Source: Hexactinellida sp. DTS-2022
Taxonomy: Eukaryota > Porifera > Hexactinellida
Assembly (NCBI GenBank): GCA_028753945.1
Contig: JAPNXP010000009.1
Location: 4,340,001 to 4,404,000, forward strand
Direction: 5' to 3'
Length of the DNA stretch: 64,000 nt
A model generated the notes under the pieces. That model ran no database searches. It was given only the letters and a program-made list of their open reading frames with translations, and was not told the origin of the DNA. Numbering within the stretch: position 1 is the first letter of the stretch; the number at the start of each line of letters is the position of its first letter. The translations under genes were made by a program, and so were the position numbers. Positions 56,137 through 64,000 of this stretch are shown here, in pieces.

Positions 56137-59100
56137 CAATCAGACAATTCACAACAGACTTCCGAAATAAATAGACAACAATTACTACAAGTGTTACAAC
56201 GAGTCACTAAACGGGTTTGAATTTATTGATGTATCAAAGAGTTCAAACATTTGACAAAGTAACAGATAACTTCAGAAAAAACTGCAGAATATGTATCTTG
56301 CAGAACAATCAGACAATTCACAACAGACTTCCGAATAAATAGACAAAAATTAATCTAGTGTTATAACGAGTCACTGCCGGTATACAGTTTATTGTTGTAT
56401 CAAAGAGGTCAAACATATGACAAAGGAATAGATAACTTCAGGAAAAGTGCAGAATATGTAACTTGTAGACCAATCAGACAATTCACAATTGACTTCAGGA
56501 TAAATAGACAACAATTACTACAAGTGTTATAACGAGTCACTAAACGGAATTCAGTTTATTGATGTATCAAAGAGTTCAAACATTTGACAAAGTAACAGAT
56601 AACTTCAGAAAAAACTGCAGAATATGTATCTTGCAGAACAATCAGACAATTCACAATAGACTTCCGAAATAAATAGACAACAATTACTACAAGTGTTACA
56701 ACGAGTCACTAAACGGGTTTGAATTTATTGATGTATCAAAGAGTTCAAACATTTGACAAAGTAACAGATAACTTCAGGGAAAAGTGCAGAATATGTAACT
56801 TGTAGAACAAACATAAAATTCACAAAGACTTCCGGATAAATAGACAACAATTACAACAAGTGGTATAACGAGTTACTGAACAGAATTCAATTTATTGATG
56901 TATCAAAGAATTCAAACATTTCAGAAAGGAACAGATAACTTCAGAAAAAACTGCAGAATATGTATCTTGCAGAACAATTAGACAATTCACAATAGACTTC
57001 CGAAATAAATAGACAACAATTACTACAAGTGTTACAACGAGTCACTAAACGGGTTTGAATTTATTGATGTATCAAAGAGTTCAAACATTTGACAAAGCAA
57101 CAGAAAACTTCAGGGAAAAGTGCAGAATATGTATCTTGCAGAACAATCAGACAATTCACAAAGACTTCCGGATAAATAGACAACAATTACTACTAGTGTT
57201 ATAACGAGTCACTAAACGGAATTCAATTTATTGATGTATCAAAGAATTCAAACATTTGACAAAGGAATAGATAACTTCAGGAAAAGTGCAGAATATGTAA
57301 CTTGTAGACCAATCAGACAATTCACAATTGACTTCAGGATAAATAGACAACAATTACTACAAGTGTTATAACGAGTCACTAAACGGAATTCAGTTTATTG
57401 ATGTATCAAAGAGTTCAAACATATGACAAAGGAATAGATAACTTCAGGGAAAAGTGCAGAATATATAACTTGTAGAACAAACAGAGAATTCACAAAGACT
57501 TCCGGATAAATAGACAACAATTACAACAAGTGTTACAACGAGTTACTGAACGGAATTCAATTTATTGATGTATCAAAGAATTCAAACATTTGACAAAGGA
57601 ATAGATAACTTCAGGAAAAGTGCAGAATATGTAACTTGTAGACCAATCAGACAATTCACAATTGACTTCAGGATAAATAGACAACAATTACTACAAGTGT
57701 TATAACGAGTCACTAAACGGGTTTGAATTTATTGATGTATCAAAGAGTTCAAACATTTGACAAAGCAACAGATAACTTCAGGGAAAAGTGCATAATATGA
57801 AATTTGCAGAACAATCAGACAATTCACAATAGACTTCCGAAATAAATAGACAACAATTACTACAAGTGTTACAACGAGTCACTAAACGGGTTTGAATTTA
57901 TTGATGTATCAAAGAGTTCAAACATTTGACAAAGTAACAGATAACTTCAGAAAAAACTGCAGAATATGTATCTTGCAGAACAATCAGACAATTCACAACA
58001 GACTTCCGAAATAAATAGACAACAATTACTACAAGTGTTACAACGAGTCACTAAACGGGTTTGAATTTATTGATGTATCAAAGAGTTCAAACATTTGACA
58101 AAGTAACAGATAACTTCAGAAAAAACTGCAGAATATGTATCTTGCAGAACAATCAGACAATTCACAATAGACTTCCGAAATAAATAGACAACAATTACTA
58201 CAAGTGTTACAACGAGTCACTAAACGGGTTTGAATTTATTGATGTATCAAAGAGTTCAAACATTTGACAAAGTAACAGATAACTTCAGGGAAAAGTGCAG
58301 AATATGTAACTTGTAGAACAAACAGAAAATTCACAAAGACTTCCGGATAAATAGACAACAATTACAACAAGTGGTATAACGAGTTACTGAACAGAATTCA
58401 ATTTATTGATGTATCAAAGAATTCAAACATTTCAGAAAGGAACAGATAACTTCAGAAAAAACTGCAGAATATGTAACTTGCAGAACAATCAGACAATTCA
58501 CAACAGACTTCCGGATAAATAGACAAAAATTACTACTAGTGTTATAACGAGTCACTGCCGGTATACACTTTATTGATGTATCAAAGAGTTCAAACATATG
58601 ACAAAGGAACAGATAACTTCAGGAAAGTGCAGAATATGTAACTTGTAGACCAATCAGACAATTCACAATTGACTTCAGGATAAATAGACAACAATTACAA
58701 CAAGTGGTATAACGAGTCACTACCGGAATTCAGTTTATTGATGTATCAAAGAGTTCAAACATATGACAAAGGAACAGATAACTTCAGGAAAGTGCAGAAT
58801 ATGTAACTTGCAGAACAATAGACAATTCACTATAGACTTCCGGATAAATAGACAACAATTAAAACAAGTGTTATAACGAGTCACTACCGGAATTCAGTTT
58901 ATTGATGTATCAAAGAGTTCAAACATATGACAAAGGAATAGATAACTTCAGGAAAAGTGCAGAATATGTAACTTGTAGACCAATCAGACAATTCACAATT
59001 GACTTCAGGATAAATAGACAACAATTAAAACAAGTGTTATAACGAGTCACTGCCGGTATACAGTTTATTGATGTATCAAAGAGTTCAAACATATGACAAA

Positions 59101-59942
59101 GGAATAGATAACTTCAGGGAAAAGTGCAGAATATATAACTTGTAGAACAAACAGAGAATTCACAAAGACTTCCGGATAAATAGACAACAATTACAACAAG
59201 TGTTACAACGAGTTACTGAACAGAATTCAATTTATTGATGTATCAAAGAATTCAAACATTTCACAAAGGAACAGATAACTTCAGAAAAAACTGCAGAATA
59301 TGTAACTTGCAGAACAATCAGACAATTCACAACAGACTTCCGGATAAATAGACAAAAATTACTACTAGTGTTATAACGAGTCACTGCCGGTATACAGTTT
59401 ATTGATGTATCAAAGAGTTCAAACATATGACAAAGGAATAGATAACTTTAGGGAAAAGTGCAGAATATATAACTTGTAGAACAAACAGAGAATTCACAAA
59501 GACTTCCGGATAAATAGACAACAATTACAACAAGTGTTACAACGAGTTACTGAACGGAATTCAATTTATTGATGTATCAAAGAATTCAAACATTTCACAA
59601 AGGAACAGATAACTTCAGAAAAAACTGCAGAATATGTATCTTGCAGAACAATCAGACAATTCACAACAGACTTCCGGATAAATAGACAAAAATTACTACT
59701 AGTGTTATAACGAGTCACTGCCGGTATACAGTTTATTGATGTATCAAAGAGTTCAAACATTTGACAAAGCAACAGATAACTTCAGGGAAAAGTGCAGAAT
59801 ATGTAACTTGTAGAGCAATAAGACAATTCACTATAGACTTCCGGATAAATAGACAACAATTAATACAAGTGGTACAACGAGTTAGTAAACGGAAATCAAT
59901 TTATTGATGTATCAACGAGTTCAAACATTTCACAAAGGAACA

Positions 59943-60109
59943 GATAACTTCAGAAAAAACTGCAGAATATGTATCTTGCAGAACAATCAGACAATTCACA
60001 ACAGACTTCCCGATAAATAGAACAACAATTACTACAAATGGTATAACGAGTTACTAAACGGAATTCAATTCATTGATGTATTATAGAGTGCAAACTTGTC
60101 AAATAAGTA
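59943..60109 (+). repeat. Terminal, degenerate satellite monomer
   Basis: The last recognisable monomer begins normally, then accumulates private changes: CTTCCCGATAAATAGAACAAC (with an inserted base), ACTACAAATGG, AATTCATTGATG, TATTATAGAGTGC and CTTGTCAAATAAG. After that, similarity to the satellite disappears. Decay at the array margin is commonly seen where unequal exchange no longer homogenises copies. Confidence 0.85.
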
Positions 60110-62086
60110 AAATGTAGAGGGATAAGGAATTATCTCGTAATCACTTTTAACTTCTTAGACGGAAAGACTCTTGGATTTTCTTGTTGTTTTGTTTAATTTT
60201 CGCGGATTATGTGGATAAATCGAGTCAAACATTAGCTTTGATATACAAATTGTATATGCCGGGTAATGCGTGCGCAAGTTTAGGAGAAAGTTGAGGCCCT
60301 TACTCTTGTTAGTAGTTATGGCTGTTTTAGTTAGCAGAATCAATTTTCACAATTATAAACTTTGGATATTGCAATCACTGTTATTTTAAAAATTCAAAAC
60401 ATATTTTTGCAACTAGCATGACTTTTCTGTATTATACTTAGTTAAAAATTATATAATACTCGTTTGAGTAGACAGTGTTTCACGATATTCGCAAAAGATA
60501 AACCATAAACCCCAAATTACTCTCAACGCTACTCGAATTCTAGACTTACCAACTTTAGGAGCTCTAAACAGCCTACCACTCGATAACAAGCCAAATGATT
60601 TTTAATCGACACGTTGGTAATCAGCGATAAACTAGGATATTATCAGCAATTTACAAGTGTTCAAATTTGTTGTGTATATATTGGATTTGCAAGGTGTTTT
60701 CCAGTTATTCATCGACTTAGTCTTAACAACGCTCTCCAAATTCTGGTTCGTAAATAATCTGGGCAGTCTTTCGCAAGAATGATAGTTTGAAAAACGGTAA
60801 CTCAAGTAAGCAACATTTCAGTTGTAAAATGGAGACAACCTCTTAAATAACCTATGAAACTTAAATCCCAATAAGTGAAGCAACTGGAAGATTTGGCGTG
60901 GAATAAGGGATATGTAATTGTAATTAAAATTAAAATGCTCAAGATGTAATTACTTCCAAGCACGAACAGAGTAAGACTAGAGTTAAATAAATGATGAAAT
61001 AAATGTCGACTTACTATTTGCAGTTGGCTGTACTCCACCGCAATTGGTTGTCGTATACATTTAAGTCTAAAGAAAGAATACGATGAGCAATATGAAATTG
61101 AGTGTACTCCTAATCGGTATAATAATTGATTTCAATGATATTTATTTAAAGTTAGATCTACATACTTTAAATGTATTGAATGCTAAAAGATTGACAGAAT
61201 GGTAAATAGAAATCGATTAGAGGGTGGATACTGGAAAGAGGCTGAAAAGGATTTAATGGGGCGTCTGGGACGCTGCAATAATTTGTCATTCCAGTATTAC
61301 AAACTTAAGTGACTTGCTACAAGAGGAACAGAATTAAAATTACCTAACATTTCCCTGAATAAGAGTGAAGAAGAAATAAGAATGAAGAAGCGATGGCATT
61401 GTATTTCATGAAATGGTCTTCAGTGCTGATTCACTGCTGAACAGCTTCAGAAGCGGATTGCTCACCTTGAGGGTCTACAAGGTTAGAGTATATAACATTA
61501 TTATGTTATAATCATATTCCTAACTGAGTAACTGTACATTTAATTACACAAAATTGTCCATTTAGGTCTGCAAAATTTAGGCGCTAAAAATTAGGCCGCT
61601 AGTTGGAAGTTGGAACCTTTGTAGAACCTTTGGTGTAACCAATAACTGATGATATTTCAATGAACGATAAATCTATATGCAGTTTACTATATTAGGAAAT
61701 ATTACTTTATTGTATTGCTGATTAGAAAAACACTTTGAATATCTCCATCTTCCTAAATATATGAATATAGTATAGTACTTAAAAGTCAATTCAGATAGAT
61801 AATTCATATCATGGAATGTAAACTTACATATTTAGCTCCATTCCTAATTTGGAAAACAATCGCTAGTTCTCCAATCAATTCGTTGCTGGCGAATATCGAA
61901 ATGACGTCATTTATCAATCTAGAGTAAAGGTAGGATTTTTATTGTACCATGTATTCGTACTTATTTAAGGAACAGATCTAACTTACGTTACTGTAGCTTT
62001 TGGCGGATTTGTATCGGCCAGAACAACAATAGTCGTGTCAGCTAAATATTGAAATAATAACTTAGAAATAAAACGTACTATTGTTA
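60110..62086. other. AT-rich flank, no gene recognised
   Basis: This is non-satellite sequence with frequent stop codons in all frames. The longest open stretches (minus strand at 60,155-60,343 and 60,802-61,038) have no family resemblance I can recognise and are of a length expected by chance in AT-rich DNA. I see no tRNA, no simple-sequence tract of note and no transposon ends. Introns or intergenic DNA are both possible. Confidence 0.6.
61491..61510. repeat. Short inverted repeat
   Basis: TATAACATTATTATGTTATA can form an 8 bp stem with a 4-base loop. It is AT-only apart from one pair per arm and is probably of no function. Confidence 0.5.
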
Positions 62087-62088
62087 TA

Positions 62089-62247
62089 CAGTGGAGTTGC
62101 TTTATTAGCAACTCCCCCATTAGCAATAATATTCCTTTATTAGCAACCGCTTTTCGGGTCCCAAGCGTAATAATACTGTTAATTTCATTCCCCTATTAGC
62201 AACCAGATTTAGTGGCAAACACGTATGCTATTAAGCGAACTCCACTG
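62089..62247. mobile_element. TA-flanked MITE, pogo/Tc1-mariner type (159 bp)
   Basis: The two ends are imperfect inverted repeats: CAGTGGAGTTGCTTTATTAG on the left, and on the right a sequence that reads CAGTGGAGTTCGCTTAATAG inward. Both sides are flanked by TA (62,087-62,088 and 62,248-62,249), the target duplication of the Tc1/mariner/pogo superfamily. CAGTGG ends are common in pogo/Tigger-type elements. Inside, ATTAGCAA recurs four times, at the left end and in the body. There is no room for a transposase, so this is a miniature non-autonomous element. No other copy is present in the window, so family membership rests on the ends alone. Confidence 0.78.
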
Positions 62248-62249
62248 TA

Positions 62250-63240
62250 TTTTCATTTAAATTTCTATATTGTATTTACCTGGAAAAGAATCTGTTGCAA
62301 TCTCTATGCTATTTCCCTCAACTATTATATTTGTATGTCTATCAGCACTCACTTGAGTGATAACTATATAATCACATCTAGATACCAAATAAATAAAATA
62401 TTACAACTAGTATATTAAACATTTTTCAGTCTAGTTACCTATATCTAGGGAAATGTAGAGAAGTAGAGTTATTCCTGTTGATACATTTACTTTCAAAAGA
62501 ACAATCTGTAATATCACATATTTTGTAGTTGAATTGAAACCTATACAGAAATCAATTTTGTTCATGTTATCCGGAAATTCGAATTAACTGTAATGAGTGT
62601 AATCACTTGCATGCATTAGGATATTCAGGAGAATTAAACTGACATTTCGCCTTATCCGTGTTCACAATAACGCGAGTCTACTGTCTATTAATGTGTTATT
62701 CACAATAATAATTTATGCCAAATTCATCGCCTTACCATTGAATTGAAAGTTAATATCATCGTTAAAAAGAATTGACTCCAACAAAAGATGAAAGAATATA
62801 CAAGTTAACCTAACTTGCTATGAGGCCATATTGCTGAACTTTGGATTGGACTGAGCAATTCATTGACTTGCAGAAATCAAAATACAAATATATTTTAGTT
62901 CCAATTTTATAAACAGTACTATATTACGAAAGGTACAAGGGCTAGAGTCGATTTCCTGCCGTCAGCGCATAGTTAGTTAATACATTAAGTTAACATATAA
63001 AGTGCACTAGAAGCAATCGAAAAACTGGATTCCCTTGGGAAATCTAGCTTTAATAGAATAAGTATATTACAAAGCTAAAATAGAACGCATGTGTTGTTTG
63101 CTTGGGTAGCTTAATCCTCTCCATATTGACATCCAACTCTCTAAGTGAACGATAATTGGCTTTGTGAGCTAAATCTTCTATGTGAAATTAACATAAGTCA
63201 TGTACAAGCATATAATCTAGAAACAAAATTAGTTATATGT
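62250..63240. other. AT-rich flank, nothing recognised
   Basis: Single-copy-looking AT-rich sequence without long open frames, RNA genes or clear repeats that I can see. Confidence 0.55.
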
Positions 63241-63572
63241 GGCCTCCTCCTCCCCTACAGCCACATTCCAGTCCTCTCCATTTATAAATGAACATACTGC
63301 ACTGTTATGTTAACAGACCGCACTGCGTAGGCTCCGGTATGGTTGGTAGGGCCCTGGACATACCAATAATTTGTTGATTCTCTATTTAACCAATTGCAAA
63401 TTGAAAATTGTCACCCAAGTCCCAATCAATCTAAAACCCAAATAAAAATGGGTATACAAATCCACATCCGGAATCTACGCCCCTTATACAGACAGCACTA
63501 CAATAATAATCCAACGTAATTTAGCCAATAAATTAGCTAGAAACTCACCTGTATTGAATTCCAATCCTTGTG
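63241..63572 (-). mobile_element. Possible retroelement-derived segment, downstream of the ribozyme core
   Basis: Base composition becomes locally less AT-rich (CTCCTCCTCCCC, GGGCCCTGG, CCGGTATGG) than in the preceding kilobase. On the minus strand, the strand of the hammerhead core, a stop-free stretch of 42 codons (63,285-63,410) includes YWYVQGPTNHTGAYAVRS, which looks more protein-like than its surroundings. I cannot assign it to a family. The minus strand also has a strong splice-donor-like CAGGTGAGT at 63,543-63,551. Assignment as retroelement DNA is inference from context; the boundaries are unknown. Confidence 0.3.
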
Positions 63573-63597
63573 TTTCGTCCCGGCCTGGACTCGTCAG
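63573..63597 (-). ncRNA. Hammerhead ribozyme core (conserved box and stem II)
   Basis: Read on the minus strand, the sequence is CUGACGA, then GUCC, a six-base loop AGGCCG, GGAC and GAAA, followed by C. This is the hammerhead catalytic core CUGANGA and GAAA, held together by a perfect 4 bp stem II. Type I hammerheads with this arrangement are known in SINE-like elements of schistosomes, in Penelope-like elements and in animal retrozymes. I could not find a convincing stem I or a canonical cleavage triplet after a short stem III in the next ~40 bases (CACAAGGAUUGGAAUUC), so the ribozyme may be a decayed copy, or its pairing partner may lie further away. Chance occurrence of core plus paired stem is unlikely but not excluded. 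Confidence 0.6.
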
Positions 63598-63835
63598 TTG
63601 CGTTGCCTTTCCGCAATACACTTTAGATGGAGAAGTGTTGGTTGAGTGTTACGTAATAATTCGCCACTGGGGATGTGCCGTTGCAGGTCGCGTTACCATT
63701 ATCTGGGCTCACCATGATAGGGATTGCGTAGCCTGTATAACCTCGAGCAGAGGTCCCCAACAAGGTTCGATGTACCTTGCCTTTGAGCGCTTTCGAATTG
63801 AATAAGTGCAGGAAGAAATGTACTGTGAACTACAA
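63598..63835 (-). mobile_element. Possible body of a hammerhead-bearing retroelement
   Basis: This segment lies 5' of the ribozyme core on the minus strand and is clearly richer in G+C than the flank on either side. The change back to AT-rich sequence occurs near 63,835. The plus strand contains GGTTCGATGTACC (63,765-63,777), which recalls a pol III B box but lies on the opposite strand from the ribozyme. I see no A box, poly(A) tail or target duplication, so neither class nor ends can be given. The plus strand stays open for 83 codons here, probably as a consequence of composition. Confidence 0.35.
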
Positions 63836-64000
63836 AACGTTCAAAAGGTTAATAGAAGAGCAAAGACGTAGTAGCGAGAATGTTAAAAGTAGCTAGCATT
63901 CTGAAATTATAATCTATGGAAGGCATTGGAAGCTAATTTTGAATCTCTTAAATAGATAGGCAATGAATCAATAATTAGGCGAGGTCCTTTTAAGTACTAA

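Larger units (their letters stand above)
1862..60109 (+). repeat. Main satellite array, about 167 bp monomers
   Basis: The same satellite resumes directly after the transposon and continues without interruption for 58 kb, all monomers in one orientation. Including the left part, I estimate about 355 monomers of 166-169 bp. Variation is concentrated in four zones of the monomer: after CTTCAG; around TGTA(A/T)CTTG; around GACTTC(C/A)G; and from ATTACTAC through ACGAGTCACT to the A/CCGG motif. The stretch TTTATTGATGTATCAAAGAG is comparatively constant. Much of the array is built from ordered monomer blocks and multi-kilobase tandem duplications. The last monomer (from 59,943) is degenerate and the end point is approximate within about 10 bp. 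There are no inverted monomers and no other insertions. Possible roles are centromeric, pericentromeric or sex-chromosome heterochromatin; the sequence alone does not decide. Confidence 0.97.
48686..60109 (+). repeat. Satellite sector, short-range duplications and right edge
   Basis: From 48.7 to about 53.8 kb the sector is rich in 169 bp A and J monomers. After that it becomes more mixed. Rare variants recur at short distances: GATGTGTCAAAG at 51,871 and 53,219 (1,348 bp, eight monomers), and TTTCAGAAAGG near 54,081, 54,586, 56,920 and 58,431. GAGGTCAAAC near 52,049, 53,566 and 56,403 links it to the two ~7 kb copies. The monomers from about 58.4 kb on resemble types C, D, E and H of the left part of the array. 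Confidence 0.7.

Noticed and set aside
1..60109. CRISPR array or other prokaryotic repeat system
   Set aside because: There is no short palindromic repeat with unique spacers; the whole 167 bp unit repeats. The context is eukaryotic.
1..60109. Hammerhead ribozyme inside the satellite monomer, as in some insect and newt satellites
   Set aside because: No CUGANGA paired with a nearby GAAA was found on either strand of the monomer types examined; the closest string is CTGAACAG, which does not fit.
60802..61038. Minus-strand 78-codon hydrophobic open frame (and a 62-codon one at 60,155-60,343)
   Set aside because: The hydrophobic residues are Phe, Leu and Ile, as expected from AT-rich DNA. I see no supporting splice structure, promoter or family motif.
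61560..61610. Telomere-like TTAGG strings (TTTAGGTC, TTTAGGCG, ATTAGGCC)
   Set aside because: There are only three irregularly spaced and differing strings, not a tandem telomeric repeat.
62212..62418. Plus-strand 68-codon open frame
   Set aside because: It begins inside the right end of the MITE and continues into AT-rich flank. It has no recognisable domain and its length is expected by chance.
63554..63805. Plus-strand 83-codon open frame
   Set aside because: It runs antisense to the hammerhead core through the GC-richer repeat-like segment. The stop-free length is explained by composition, and no protein family is recognised.

Overview
This window looks like animal (metazoan) nuclear DNA dominated by one satellite. 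Bases 1 to about 60,109 form a continuous head-to-tail array of a roughly 167 bp AT-rich monomer, about 355 copies all in the same orientation. It is broken only by one 423 bp transposon insertion near the left edge. The last ~3.9 kb (60,110-64,000) is non-satellite, AT-rich flank with small mobile-element traces. I find no convincing protein-coding gene, tRNA, rRNA or CRISPR array. The host cannot be fixed from sequence alone. A hammerhead ribozyme core inside a GC-richer repeat-like segment in the flank recalls the hammerhead-bearing SINE and Penelope-type elements common in trematode flatworms, so a schistosome-like fluke is a reasonable but unproven guess. Layout: 1-1,438 satellite, with eight distinguishable monomer types in a fixed order; 1,439-1,861 a non-autonomous hAT-like DNA transposon with an 8 bp target-site duplication; 1,862-60,109 satellite; 60,110-62,086 flank with no recognised gene; 62,089-62,247 a 159 bp TA-flanked pogo/Tc1-mariner-like MITE; 62,250-63,240 nothing recognised; 63,241-63,835 a GC-richer, probably retroelement-derived stretch carrying the hammerhead core on the minus strand; 63,836-64,000 nothing recognised. 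The array has structure at several scales. Monomers fall into types defined by linked variants and by restriction sites (EcoRI, PstI, SpeI, NdeI). Ordered blocks of types recur as higher-order repeats: a seven-monomer block occurs at 1, 5,458, 7,298 and 18,007. These blocks lie inside larger tandem duplications: ~1.5 kb (3.05-6.11 kb), ~10.7/9.5 kb (6.5-26.7 kb) and ~7.1/7.4 kb (34.2-48.7 kb). Paired copies differ mainly by gain or loss of whole monomers. Two of the duplication junctions fall in the same conserved ~28 bp box of the monomer. This is the pattern expected from repeated unequal crossing-over. The monomer length is close to one nucleosome plus linker, as in many centromeric or heterochromatic satellites; that role is inference here. 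The right edge is sharp and the final monomer is the most degenerate seen.
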